This document shows positions 30,220 through 42,480 of a stretch of DNA of 64,000 bases, piece after piece. Source of the DNA: Diplosphaera chodatii (lineage: Eukaryota; Chlorophyta; Trebouxiophyceae; Prasiolales; Stichococcaceae); NCBI GenBank assembly GCA_032358165.1, contig JAALGY010000054.1:62001-126000 (forward strand), written 5' to 3'. The translations under genes and the position numbers were made by a program. The notes beneath the pieces were generated by a model. The model was not told where the DNA came from. It searched no databases and saw only the letters and a program-made list of their open reading frames with translations. How positions within the stretch are numbered: the first letter of the stretch is position 1; every line of letters begins with the position of its first letter.

Positions 30220-32192
30220 TCAGCCCACGAAGCCCCGCAGGTTGGTGTACGCCTCGTACAGCCGCTGGAAGGCGTCTTTGGCGCGCGGCGCGGCGCACTT
30301 GTCGGGGTGCAGCGCCCGCGCGGCGTCCCGGTACGCCGCGCGGATCGCCTCGCGCCCCGCCCCCGGCGGCACCTGCGCGACCAAATCAGCAAAATTCGAA
30401 GCCATGTTGCACACCCTGTGCATGCTTGACACCGGATCACAGCAGCGGGAGACGCCAGCGTCTCCTGTGTGCGCTGCCCATTGAGGAGACCTGCTCAACA
30501 CAACCCTGACAGACGCTGCAGAGCAAATGCTGCGATTGTTACAGAGCACATGCTGCGGCAGAGTAGCGGCCGGTTGCGGGACCCCACCTTCAAGATGTCG
30601 TAGTCCGACTTGGCCGCCAGCACGCGGGCCACCTCGGCGGCATCTGCCGCCGGCGCAGCTGGCTTTGGGGCTGCCGCCTCGGCCGCCGCAACCTCCCGAG
30701 CCTCCTGGAACGCCTGCGAATACATGCCCCAGGGGATGGAGCACAGCTGCTGATGACTTTCAAGGCAAAATCAAACGTCAACCTTGGTTGGATGGCACCC
30801 TGACTGCAGCAGCACAGCCGTGAAGGGAGTCAGCAGCTCACAGGAAGCGGGCAGCGCTTGCATGTTGGTTGAAGCGGCAGCGCACCTTGGCAAACCCGGC
30901 CTGCAGCCGCTGCCGCCGCTGCTCAGCTTCCGCGGCAGCCCTGCTGGCCGCCTTTGCTGCTGCCTCCGCTGCTGCCCGCGCTGCAGCCTGCATTGCATGA
31001 CGGGCATGTCGCTCGCCGTTTGAACGTTGGGGCCACCTCAAGCAGACACCAACGCTTCAGCGGCTGCACGTTTGCTGTCCCGCAGGGTTGTAAAGAATTG
31101 CTGGGCGCAGATGGGGGCTGCGGCGCACAGCGCTGGGATTGCGGGCTGACCCTATACCTTTGCAATGTTCGACGGCCTATGCCAGTGAACTTCAGGCGCT
31201 TGGCAGAACGCCAAACACCTCAAGAAAATAAAAACAAAAACGTCAGCACTCCTCCAGAATCTGTTCCAGGAATCAACAAAAGGGGACACCTGGTCGGCCG
31301 CCAGGCGCCGCTGCTGCTGCTGCGTCGCGTGCCGCAGGCGTGCGACCTCCCGCTGCTTGGCGGCCAGCGCCTTGGCAGCGGCCCGCCGTGCCGCTTCCTG
31401 CTGCTGCGCCGCTACTGCCGCCGCGCCCGTGGCCGCCGCAGCGGCGTCGCCGTCTGCCGCCGGAGACGACGCCCCGCCTGCACAGGTGGGGTTTCAGGGT
31501 TTGGATCTGCCAGCGTGCAGTGCTGCACACGTGGTTGAAGCGCAGGCCGGTGCGGGCTGCAACAGCACGGGCAGCTGGCGCGAGCATGCCCTGTGGTGCA
31601 TAGTGTCATGCTGCATAAGGCACCTGCACGGTCCTGCCATCTGTGTCACACAACAGCAGCAGCAGCTTCAGCAGCAGCAGCAGCAGGACGCACCTGAGGG
31701 CTTGAAGTCTGCGGCGTCAGCGTTGAGCCCGCCGCCATTGGCGGCGGCGGCCCTGCCGTGGACCGCTGCCACTGCGGCGGCGGCGGAGGCCGCCGCATCC
31801 CTGCCGCCGGCATTCTGGCTGTCTGCGGTAGCGCCAGGCCGCGGCCGCTTGGCTGTGTGGCCCTGAGGTGCCGCTGCGGCGGCTGCCTGCGTGCCGGCGG
31901 CTGCGTGCGCCGGCGGTACTGCAGCAGCGTCAGTGTCCCGCTCGGCTCCAGCTGGCTGCGGCGTCAGTCTGGCCCCTTGCTGCGGCGGGATTGCGCCTGT
32001 GCTGGCTGGCTGTGCGGTGGCTGCAGCGTCGGCGCGGCTCCAGACGAGCTTCCGCTTGCGGCCGGCGGAGGTGGCAACACTGCTGCCGCCGTGCCGGCCG
32101 CCAGTGCCAGGCCTGGCGGCAGGCTGTGGTCCCACCACGAAGGCGGCGCCGCCGTCGCCGCCGCCGTCGCGCTTCCAGACGTGCGCCCCCAT
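30220..32192 (-). CDS. Protein with C-terminal J domain (Hsp40 class C)
   Basis: Probable Hsp70 co-chaperone. Five exons close to 355 aa: 32192-31694, 31477-31290, 30987-30886, 30713-30588, 30372-30220. The N-terminal 165 residues are Ala/Gly/Pro-rich and disordered-looking, with a basic KRKLVW patch. An Ala/Gln/Arg-rich coiled-coil-like region follows (KALAAKQREVARLRHATQQQ, then AEQRRQRLQAGFAK). The J domain occupies the end: SDYDILK, IRAAYRDAARALHPDKC with the invariant HPD, and FQRLYEAYTNLRGFVG. No Gly/Phe region, zinc finger or membrane segment is seen, which puts it in class C. The C-terminal J domain is unusual but known in several class C proteins. Its partner and location cannot be read from the sequence. 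Part of the last exon is duplicated just downstream. Confidence 0.85.
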
Positions 32193-33206
32193 TGCCGTGC
32201 GCCTGATGTCAGCTGCTGTGCCTGAAGACCATGGTTTCCTCGCAGCGCTCCGTTGAAAGCAGTTGCGCGAGAGAGGGCAGCAGATGAGAAGGCCTGCTAT
32301 AGCAACATCATATGGTTGTGGGCAATTTCTGTTGCTCGATGGAGGAGTCCGGTGCAGGGCATTGGCTGGTCAACGGTATGGCGCAGCAGCCAAAAGGGAA
32401 ACCGCAAACCCTGATCACAGCTCGCAACGTTTTCTGGACTCGAGATGGGCGTTGAGAACAAGACTGTGGAGCGGAAGTTCTATGCAAACTGTGTACTATC
32501 GGCGCCTCCAAACGAAGGCAATGCTCATACCCCTGGCTCCGCCGTGTTCTGCGACGGCGGCGTGTCATGAACTTATAAAACGACAGGACTGGAAACGGCC
32601 TCATGCCTTAAACCCTGGGGGTGTGGCGTAGTGGTTATCGCAGCAGTTTTACACGCTGTTGGTCGCCGGTTCGAATCCGGCCACCCCCTTTTGCAAGCCC
32701 GGCTCTTTGCAGCCGTCTTCTCTAGCTGATCACCGCTGCACGTGCCTAGTGGCACGTTCCTCTGCATCGGAGCAGCACACCAGCAAAAAAGATGGACGAT
32801 TGCCGAGCCCTAGCGTTGTAGTAAGTCTTCGGTGCTGAAACCGTGATGAAGACACCATGAAGCTGGCGCGAAGGCCCCCGCACTCCAGGTCGTGGCCCAG
32901 CCGATGGCATGAACGCAACACACGCTATCATCGCTGTTCCACCATAGTCAAATTCCGATCACACCCTCTGAACGTGCGTGCCAATCCAGCAGGCTATGTC
33001 GTCCGAGCAGGTGACAGTCGACCCCACTGTCTGTTGCAATTCGTGCTGCTGCATCTGTGCAGTGCAGAAACGGCTGGCAAACTTCTGATATCGCACATGC
33101 AGTACATCTTCGGCGCCGATCGCAGTTTTGATCCGTCGTGGTGCAATTGAGACATGCATCCTTGTAAGAGCTCAAGCAGGAGCGCTGGGCAACGCAGGCG
33201 CAGAAC
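32193..33206. other. Intergenic region carrying a tRNA gene
   Basis: Upstream region shared by the J-protein (minus) and the small plus-strand gene at 33207. Apart from the tRNA at 32617-32688 I see nothing that looks coding. Confidence 0.5.
32617..32688 (+). tRNA. tRNA-Val (anticodon UAC)
   Basis: 72-base cloverleaf. The acceptor arms GGGGGTG and CACCCCC pair perfectly. The D arm contains TAGTGGTTATC, the eukaryotic A box. The anticodon loop TTTACAC gives UAC. The T arm GCCGG-TTCGAAT-CCGGC is the B box. The anticodon loop and its TTTACACGC context match eukaryotic tRNA-Val. No intron. A TTTT polymerase III terminator follows directly. Confidence 0.95.
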
Positions 33207-34056
33207 ATGGCAGGCGAAGGCGCTGACGGCGCGGCGCCCGGCCTGAACACCAGCGCACACGACAACGTTGCCGCCGCCACCGCCAGCGGCGTTGACAGCG
33301 CGATTGCGGGCGCTGAGGCTCAGGGTGCGTGCTTTGGCTTCATGTCATGAATGATGAGCTTTGTCAGGGGTCGCTGGTGTAGCCAGATTGGCATCCTGGC
33401 GCTTCTAGACCACTGACTGCTGGAAGTTTTGATCCTCATGCACCGGCTGGCACGCATGGGCTGTGCTGACAACAGACAACCATCGCTAATCACGGGAGGA
33501 GCATTGTTGTTCCGGTACATTCTGACCACGTGGGGCTGAAGTTCATTGCATCCATCATCCAGTCTGCTGTATATCTTCATATACATTCATGTGCAGGCGG
33601 CAGCGTCGGCACAGTGGAGGGGGATCCCAAGCGGGACACCACCCCAAAAGTGGACGCCATCCCCGCGGCCGCGGAGCAGCAGGCCGTCGACGACAGCTAC
33701 AAGAGCGGCGACTCGCCGTACGAGTACAGCCGGGTGCGGATCAAGTCCTGCTGCTGCGCCAACGCCATTTGCTCCCTGCCATATCAGAGCGGCGGTGGTT
33801 GGGAGAGTTTTATCGCCCTTCGGGGCAGTGACTGGTGTGCGGCAGATCGGAAGCAAGGTCAACACCTTTTTTGTTGGGCAGTATTCATATGGCAAGATGC
33901 TTACACGTAGTGCCTTGTGGCACGAGCGACACGGTAGGGTTACAGCCCCACTCCTCGCAACACGGCAGCTGCTGAACGTCTGTGCACTGCCGCGTGCAGG
34001 GGGACGCCAACGCAGAGGACTTCAAGGCGGAGGCCGACCGCGTGTACGGCAAGTGA
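33207..34056 (+). CDS. Small hydrophilic protein, unrecognised
   Basis: Three exons (33207-33324, 33597-33733, 34000-34056) splice in phase to 103 aa. It starts MAGEGADGAAPGLNTSAHD and ends AEDFKAEADRVYGK. The composition is Ala, Gly, Asp, Glu and Lys with almost no large hydrophobics, no cysteine, no signal peptide and no membrane segment, so it is likely disordered. This resembles LEA-like or other stress hydrophilins in composition only; I see no family motif. Clean GT-AG introns and good phase support a real gene. Confidence 0.6.
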
Positions 34057-34442
34057 TGCCACGCGGGGAGTGCAGGAGGGGCACCGCAGCGCCTGAACAT
34101 CTCTGCAGCGGCACCCGGGCGCTGAGACTGTTGGTCACGATTCTGGCTGCTGGTCTCAGTTGGCGTGGCGTATTTGACAGCAGCTGAGCTGTCTTGCCTG
34201 GGCTGAAACACGGTTGCATCATGTGCTTGCTTCATGGCTTGGCCTGAAACCTGAAGTTTGTCCCATGCAGCTGAATCTGCAAACCCATACAGCAATATGC
34301 AATATGCAAACGTCTGCACTGGTCCAGACACCCCATCTGCACACCTCGACAGAGATCATGCTCTGCAGTGCTCCTGCATCTACCTCTGAAAGCCTGAGTA
34401 ATGCTGTCTGCATATCAGATATTGGGTCAGTAGGGCAGGACA
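34057..34442. other. Convergent intergenic region
   Basis: Lies between the small plus-strand gene and the 3' end of ORC3. I see no coding or structural signal beyond likely 3' UTRs. Confidence 0.5.
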
Positions 34443-37400
34443 TCAGCGCTGGCGCTTGTGTTTCCGTGGCGCCACCCCACGCGCTTCCCGCTTCCTGCCC
34501 CGGCCCCGCTCCGATGCCGGCGCCGCCGCCGCTGCCGCTGCAGCGCCCTTGCCTTCCCCTTTCGCAGCCTTTGCTTCCACTGCCTGGCTGCCGCCGCCGC
34601 TGCCACCCTTCTTGCTGCCCCCCTTCCTGCCGTCTTGCTTCCCCTTCTTCAGCAGCGGCTCAGCTGCGCGCTGTTCAGTGGGTGCAGCGTTTGCTGCCGC
34701 TGCGCCCTCGTCATCGTCGCTGCTGTCGCCCTCGGGGTCCGACTCGCCCGACGCCGACGCCTCCGCCGCATGCCCGATGCCGTCGGCTGCTGTGCCGTTC
34801 ATCATGTCACCTACGCAGCAGGATCGCGGCCCAGTTTGAAGCGGAACTCAGTGCGACAGCAAGGCAGACTAGAGCACTAACAATTCATTATGATGTGCTC
34901 AGCTGCGCTGCACTTCTGCTGTCACACAGAGCAGCTCATTGGGTGAAAAGTCGGCGCCAGTCCGTACCGTTGACGAGTGCCCCGGCGCGTGCGGACGGCA
35001 GCGCGGCCTCCGGCGGCGCCGCAGCCGCGACGTCATCCGCTTCCGCGCCTTCCAGCAGCGCCTCCTCGTCCCACGCATCTGCACAGCGCAGGCCTCCCTA
35101 AACCCTAAAACGCTCAAACACCGCCGCGCAATCATGCGCTGCTGGCAGTACACGGGACATGATGCCCGGTTGCCGCAGCTGTGTCCTAGCGCGTCCAGCC
35201 CAAGCGCCTACAGCAAGCTGTTTCCAGCTGCACGAGGTGGGGTGTGTGCGAGTTCAGCGGTCACTCGTCAGCGTGGAAGGGACGCAACATATTGCTCTGG
35301 CCTGCGACTGCGCTGCATCCAGCAGAGGGCTGTCCGGCGGCGGGGCCCACCCAGGAGCGCCGCGTCGTCGGCGGCGGCGCCGCAGGACGGCTGCCACGCG
35401 GCGCGCTGCAGCTGCGGGCCACGGCCGCCGTGGCGCACGGCCACCAGCCCCGCCTGCTGCAGCGCCACTGCGGCGGCAGATGAAAGGTGCTGAAGGGCAG
35501 GGCAAAAGAGGTACATGCGAGGTGCTGAAGCCGGGGCAACCAGGACAGGCGGTCCGGCACCCACCGACGGCGATGATGGACCAAGATGTCGACCCCACAG
35601 TCTTTTCGTTTAAACAGTCAGATGCACAGCGCGGCTGCTGTGGCAGCAGTGCATGTGAGCAAAGTGCCTGGCCCTCGGCGGGACTGCCAAGCATCGGAGG
35701 GCGCTGTCGTTTGGGGGGCACGGCTGAAGTGGCAGCAGCGGTGCATGCTCTGCCCGCTTGCATGCCTTTGATGACCAGCCCTGCAGATCCCTGCTGCAGA
35801 AACCTGCCGCTGAAAGCCTGCTGCTTTCCCTACATGTCACACAGATAAAGTCGTCACTCACGGGCGGCTTCCTGGTACCGCGCCGCCAGCTGCAGCCGCC
35901 GCTCGGCCGGCAGCGCCGCCACCCGGGCGCGCATCTCCGCCTCCGCCGCCTCCCGCGTCTGCAATCGGACAATATCAGACGTGACATCAGCTCAAGGTAT
36001 CTGGCGTCAATCGAAGGATGGGCAATGCGGGCTCGCCTTGTGCTTGAGGGGTTCCACACTGCGTGAGTGTATAGCTACGAGATGTCGTGCGGCGTCAGTG
36101 TGTTTGAGGCCCATCTGGAGGTGGCAACACACGGTGATGACCATGGGATCCAGCATGTTTCACGCAGACAGCATGCCGCGCAGGAGGCTGTTTTCACAGG
36201 GAGGACACGCCAGCAGTTTGCATCCCAAGCACAGGTCGTGGATCAGCCAGGCCGCCACCTGCTTGCGCAGGCGCTGCGAGCGCGGCGCCCTGCCGTCGGG
36301 CGCGCGCTGCGGCTCCTCCCGGGTGACGCGCCTGCCGGCGCGCCGCTTGCGGCGGTGCGCGTAGCTCAGGCCGCCGCCGCCGGGGCCTGCGCGTGCCGCG
36401 GAAAGCAGTAAGCCTGCCTCGCCGAGGATCAGTTGCTGTACAGCATGCGCACCGGGCTTGGAGATGGTGCACATTGGTGGCGCAAGGCCATCATGCTCGG
36501 CTGAGGCCACCTGGCGATGGTGTTCAATGTCTGCATGCGAGATGCTGCAGACGGAATGCAGCACAGGCAGCTGCATGCCGACGGGCGGGCCAACAGCAGT
36601 GGAACGGTGCGTTCTGAGCTGCAGCTCACCAGCTTCGGCTGCCTCGTCTTCCTCCGCTTCCCCTGCCGCCGCCACATCGCCCGCCGCCGCCACATCCGCA
36701 AAGTCCACAAACGCGCGGCCCAGGCCCACCACCTCCCCGTACTGCAGGCGCAAGAAACTCCCGGGTCGTGCCGCTTGCATATCGGGTTCAACATTCCTCT
36801 CAGTTGTTTGTGTTGGCGTGCGCTGTCTGCGAGGTTCCTGCGCGACTGAAGGTTCCTAGCACGCACAAACAGCTGGCGCGCATGCGGTGGCGCGCATCTC
36901 TGCGGCTGCAGGCCATGTGCAACAGGCGCGTGGCCTGTCAGCCGCTCCAATGTACACAGTACCAGCAGTACGGAAGGGGCGCTCACCCCCTGCATCAGCT
37001 GGTAGGCGACCGCGGCATCGGGGTGCCCCCGCAGGATGCCGGCGCCGCCGGAAGGCGCGGAAGCGGCGGGCGCCGGCGCGCCGCCAAAGCCCCCCTGCAG
37101 CGCCTGGGGCGCCGTCAGCGCCGCGTGCGCCGCCGCCCGCGGCGCCGCCGCCACGGAAGCACCCAGCGCCGCCACGTCATCCAGGCACAGCGCCGCGGCG
37201 CCTGCAGAGGCGGGAGCCGGTTCAGCCCGGCGGGCAACCGAGCCACATTGTCGGGCCCGCTGCCATGCATGTGTGCTGCTGAACAGCGGTCACCGCTGCC
37301 TTGTGAGTTCTGATGACAGCGCAGATGGATCGGGGCCCATGACTTGCTAATCAAATGGCCAAGGAAACGATCTGGCGCTCGTTTGAGGGGATAAGAAAAG

Positions 37401-40400
37401 CGAATCATACACCTTTGCAAGCGTGGCAAACATCACCAGTGCTACAATCTTTGCCACCTGAGCTGGGATGTATTCAACTTCAGGGGCCACTGTATGCCAC
37501 CTCATCTAGAAGTGACAGGACGCGCACCCGGCAGCGAGAAGGGCGGCGCCGCCAGGTGGGCGGCGGCCGCACCCCGGAGCCACCGCGCCAGCTTTTTCGG
37601 AAGCGCCTCCCCGGGCGCCGCGCCACTCGCCGGGGTGTCCATGGATGTGGCCGTGCCGCGCGCGACCGCCGCCGCGTGCTGGCCCTGCAGCAGACGGCAG
37701 CCGACAGCGCCCGTGAGGAGGTGTCATGTCGCTGTGACGAAAGTTGCAAGGAGGTCAGGCGCTCCAACCATGTCGTTCCCTCATGCGCTGCCGCACCCTG
37801 CTGTGCATCGCCCCGTACAGACTGCAGCCAAGCTTCAAAAGCTATACGTATGCTATACGTAGGTTTACATTAAACCTCTACAGGATATTCATTGAAACAG
37901 AGTCACGGCACCTTGCTGGTCTTGACCAAGAGGCTGCGGCGCGAGGCGCGGCTGCCGGGCTTCCGCCTTCTGCTTCCCGCATCCGCCGCCGCCGCCGCCG
38001 CCGCCACATCCGCACCGGCCGCTGCCAGCACCTCGGCCTCCGCTGCCTCTGCTGCTGACGCCGCTGCCGGCGCCGGCGCCGGCGCCGCGGCCTCGGCTGC
38101 TGCTGGCACGGGCTCGGCGGCGGCGAGCTCCTCCGCCTGCTCGGCTGCTGTGACGATGGCCTGCAGGAGCACGGCAACGCTTGGCGCAGGGCCGGAAGGC
38201 AGCTTTGCTGGTCTGCGGCAGTTGCCACGCTCACACCCACAGGGTGGTCATGTCGACAGGCTGGACTGTGGTCTGGCACAGCACTTCCGGGGTCGCGCGC
38301 ATCAGGACCGGTGCCTCTGTGCTGAGCGCAGTGTCCATCAGTTGGCCGTCAAGGGTCAAGATGACGCTTTCGAGGCCTGCATGACCGGAGCCGAACACCC
38401 TGGACGCTCAACCATTCTCAGTCGTTCGGCTACTTGCAAGGCACTCCTGCTTGTCTTTGCCTGCAGAAAAGCATTGCCGGGTGTCACCTGCAGCGCGTCG
38501 GCCTCCTTTGCAAATGCCGCGCCGCCGCCCGCCACGTACGCCGGCTGGTCCGCCCAGGCCACCGCGAGGCCTTCCGCCGCCGACTCCCGCATCCGCCGCA
38601 CCGCCTGCACCACCGCGGCGAAGGCGCCGCCGTCGACGAAGGCCGCGCCGCCGGCCGCCGCGGCCGCCGCGAGCGCCAGGATGTGGAATTCCTCTGCAGC
38701 GCGCGGCTGGCAGGAGATCAGGGCGCGGGCGCTCAGATGTTGCGCAGAAGCGCAGGGCTCGCCATCCTGAGCCGCGGGGCACGGTCACACCATCGTCGCA
38801 CAAAGCGCGCGGCTGCAATCCTGAGCCGCGGCATTGTCACAGCTGCTGTGTGTGGCATTGTCACAGCTGCTGTGTGTGGCATCGGCATGAGACAGCGGCG
38901 TGGTGAGCAACACACAAGCTTTGATGTGCAGGGATGTAAGGTCATAGGTGACGATGTCACGTCATTGGTGAAGATTTCACATCACAGGCACACCGTGTGA
39001 AGAATGCAGAGCAGCGGAAAGGCATGTGTGGCCTGCCAGCAAAGAGTCGCAGGTTCATGCACAGCAGCAGAATGCTGGCGGGATTCGCAGGGGAGATGAT
39101 GCCATGACAGACTCACCGCCGACCAGCCCCGTGGTATCCGCCGCGAGCGCAACGCAGCGCAGCGCCACAGCCCAGCCCGCCCAGCCGTCCGCCGCCGCCG
39201 CTACCGCGTCGCCGGCGGCCACGGCCGCGGCGGTGGGCCTGCGCAGAGAAGCTGAAGTCCGTCAGCGAACCTGTGCGACTGCGCCGCTGCCAGCCGAGCA
39301 GGTGCCCGTCCGACTCATGCCGCCATCTACGTCTCGGCTGCAGCATTGCACATGCTGCAGGCCTGACGGCTGAGCCTGCCGACAGGCTGCAGCCGCGGGC
39401 CCCGTGGCACAATGGCTGTGCGGCTGCAGGCGGGCATGCCAAGCCACCGACCTGTCCGATGGCTGTATGTCCAGGGCCTGCCGGAGCCGCGCGTCCCGCA
39501 GCACGGCGCTGTTGCCAGACAGCGCCGCTCTTATTGCCACCGCAGCGCCGCCGCCGCCGCCATCTCCGACCAGCGCGGCGGCCGCGGCCGACAGCGGGGC
39601 GCGCCTGAAGTGCGCCATGCACGCCACCTGCAAGCACCAGCGCAACCTGCTGGGAGCTGTGTAGAAGTCAGCACTGGCTTGCTGTGTACACAACAGGTAG
39701 CTGCAGCAGCAAAGCATCTGTGGAGTCGAGGAGCCCGGGGAACCGCTAACTTACCGCAAGGTACCTGAACCATGCTCAATGCTGCACATGTCATTTTCAT
39801 ATGCTGCTCGAGCCTGGCTGACACCCCTCCCGTGTGCTCGGCAACTGGACCCGCCTGCAGGCTGCGCAGCAGGCCGGCGACCGACGCCTCCTGCAGCGTG
39901 AAGCGCCGGCACAGCCACGCCAGCAGCGTGGGCCCCGGGAACACGCCGGCGGAGTCCGACCCCATAATCCCGCCCAGCACCACGTCCTCCAGCCGGGCCT
40001 GCACGCAGCAGCCATGCAGCCGCTCAGGGTCTACAGCACCTGGCACGATGCACCAGCAGCTTTGTAGCAGCAGCTCATAACCGCACACCTTTCCTTACGC
40101 ATGCTTAAACGACTGAGATGGTGTGCTGTGTGTGACTGCATGCACAGCTGAAGCTGCGAGAGCTGCAGAGTGGCGGCGCGCATATGCACGTCTGGAATTA
40201 GGTCCAGCATCCCTGCGCATGTGTGTGGGCAGCACCTCGGGCAACGGAAGCCGGAAGCAGGTGCAGCGCAGCGCTCGCACCGCCGGCCGCGAGAGCCGGG
40301 CCAGCAGCAGTGGCAGCGCGCCGCGAACTGTGAGCACAAGCGTCACCGGCAGCTGCTCGTGCACCTGCAGGCGGCACCCCAAACTGTTGCCATTCATGTA

Positions 40401-42480
40401 GCTCCTGAGCACTGACCTTGTTGGCACGTGCGGATGCCACGCTGCACTTCCAACGAGACGCTTCAAAGCTTGTGCTGCGGCATCAGCAGCAGCAGCATCT
40501 GGTGCTCATCTTTCCCCGTGCATCGCAGCTGGCCCCATGCATTGCCCTCTCCGAACAGAGAGCCGAAACGTCATTTAGTTTCTTGGCGCTGGAAAAGTTT
40601 CCCCCACCTCGCTGAGCACAGCAATGAGGGCGTCCAGGGTCGCCGGCTCCACCGCTTCCGCGCCTTCCAGCAGCACCGCCAGCGGCCTCGCGGCATTCTG
40701 CCGCCGCGCCGCCGCCGCCGCCGCCGCAGCAGCCCCCGCTGCCGCCGCCGCGTCCGCCCCCTGGGGCCCCGGCTGCTTTCTCGGGCGCAGGCGCCGCTGT
40801 GCGGCCTCCGCCGCTGTCTCCACCGCATCATCTGCTTCCTGCTGCCCCCCTTCCGGCTGCTCTGCATCCTGCTGGCCCCTGGCGCCGCCGCCGGCCGCGG
40901 CGGCGGCCCCCGCAGCGGGCTCCGGCTGCTGCGGCGTGCCGGGCGCCGCGGCCGCCGCAGCGTCCGGCGCGCCGCGCGTGCTGTCCTGGTGCCACCGCAC
41001 CAGCAGCTGCGGGCAGGCGGGGAGACCGCGTTTCGTGAGCTGCCAAGCTGCTCCGAGAGCGTGCCCAAGAGAGATGCAACTCCAGTGGCAGCCAAGCCCA
41101 GACTCTGTTTGTGCCGACACCAGGCGTCGGGATGGCCACTGGATGAGCACGCAGGGCGCAGCCTGTTGCGGTAACAGCCGGCGGCGCCTGCACGCGAGGC
41201 CTCTTTGCACACAGCGCACCTGGGCTGCTGATATTATCCTAGGTTTGCTGCTCATTTCAGGCACCGCACCTGCGCATCTGCATCTGCGACGTCCAGGCCG
41301 CTCCAGCCGCGCAGGATGCGCTGCAGGACGTCCGCCACCGGAGTGCCGGCGCCGAGCTCGGCGCCGCTCAGGCGCGCCAGGTACGCCCCCTGCAGCGAAA
41401 GTCAGTCATAAGACACAAGATGGGTGTGCCGTCAGGACCCACCCGCCCTCAGCCGCCTGCCGTCGCCCGGGCTGCTGCTTGCGTGCTGTCGAGGTGGCGT
41501 CACACGTTCGGCTGGGTTTGGCTCGTTGTCCAGTTCGCAAGGGCGACGGCCGCCGTGTGTTTGTGACCCATGGGACCCGCCAGCATGTGATGTCCACAGT
41601 TTCAGCTCGCAACGGCTGGGATTCACCACGGGCAAATCAGCCGCGACGCCCTCCCTGGGGCATTGTGAATGGAAAGGAGACAGGAGGACAGCAGCACCTG
41701 GTCGCCGGCCGTCAGCTGCGCCGCCAGGGACTCTACGGCGCGCGCGGTGTCCCGCGGCGGGGCGCCCCCGGCGTCGAGCACCGCCGCCGGCAGGCTGCGG
41801 GGCGGGCGCCGCGGCAGCGCGGGGCTCAGCGCGAACACGCTGCCCTCAGCCGCCGCCGCCGCATCCGCCCCCGTGGCGGCGGCGGCGGCGGCGGCGGCAG
41901 CGGCGACGGCGGCGGCGGCGGCGGCAGCCGCAGCCGCGGCGGCGGCGGCGGACGCCAAACCCTGCCGGTGCAGCGCGGCGGCGTGCTCGGCGGCGACATA
42001 CGCCGCCAGCTGCTGCAGCGCCGGCCCGTCGGCTGCGTCCGCCGCTGCCTGTGTATGGCGAGCAACATGATACACAATACCAAAGTGCTCCAGCCGGTGC
42101 TGCAGCAGTGGCAGGGGCGTCCGCGGTGGAGTGGCTGGATGACCTCCCTGGAAGTGCAATGGGGGCGGTTTGAATGACGTGCAGATATGGGATGCATGGT
42201 GACACCCACAAGAAGGCTGCTGCGCCACCTGGATACCGGACCGCAGGGCGGCCCAGCACGCGTGGTACGCCTCCAGGCGCGCCCGCCGGCAGTCGCGCGC
42301 CTCCCCTGGAGCCGCCTCGGCGAACGCCGGCGGCAGGCGCGCCCCGCCGGGAGTGGTGCCGCCGTCCAGCCCTGTAGCGACGCACACGCCGCCGGCTCGA
42401 CCCAGAGCGCAGCAGCATGGCGATTGCAGACGCAGATGATGACCCTTGCTTGTGGATCGGCGATTGGCAGGCTTGTTCAT
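34443..42480 (-). CDS. ORC3: Origin recognition complex subunit 3
   Basis: Part of the nuclear ORC that loads MCM helicase at replication origins. Eighteen exons from 42480 close in phase to about 1150 aa: 42480-42229, 42048-41698, 41389-41270, 41006-40608, 40364-40236, 39998-39855, 39627-39452, 39238-39117, 38693-38488, 38160-37912, 37684-37528, 37201-36987, 36741-36630, 36386-36259, 35958-35862, 35467-35351, 35078-34968, 34810-34443. Matches along the ORC3 family: RRARLEAYHACWAAL near the N-terminus; LAVLLEGAEAVEPATLDAL; HEQLPVTLVLTVRGALP; FTLQEASVAGLLRSLQ; VAAAPRAAAHAAL and HPDAAVAYQLM; and a C-terminal winged helix AARYQEAALALQQAGLVAV. The LQ/VACMAHF join uses a GC donor and aligns with the family without a gap. 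Poly-Ala stretches and an acidic then Lys/Arg-rich tail (ending RKHKRQR) account for the extra length over the roughly 700-aa animal protein. The start codon is the least certain part. Confidence 0.82.
38831..38878. repeat. Tandem 24-bp direct repeat in an ORC3 intron
   Basis: Two identical 24-base units (38831-38854, 38855-38878) starting GCATTGTCACAGC. They lie in the intron between ORC3 exons 39117 and 38693. An ATCCTGAGCCGCGG phrase also occurs twice just to the left. Confidence 0.8.
41872..41955. repeat. GC-rich trinucleotide repeat coding poly-alanine in ORC3
   Basis: Near-pure (GCG/GCC)n DNA that reads as runs of alanine in ORC3 exon 2. It creates long antisense and out-of-frame open frames that are not genes. 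Confidence 0.8.

Noticed and set aside
34443..36386. A separate gene downstream of ORC3
   Set aside because: First considered because the tail is so unlike ORC3, but AARYQEAALALQQAGLVAV aligns with the ORC3 winged helix and all phases close through to the 34443 stop.
38817..38880. CRISPR-like array
   Set aside because: Only two 24-bp units with no spacers, inside an intron of a eukaryotic gene.
40624..42177. 517-aa plus-strand open frame
   Set aside because: It lies antisense to ORC3 exons and is Arg/Ala/Pro low complexity produced by GC-rich codons; it matches no family and the minus-strand exons align with ORC3 throughout.
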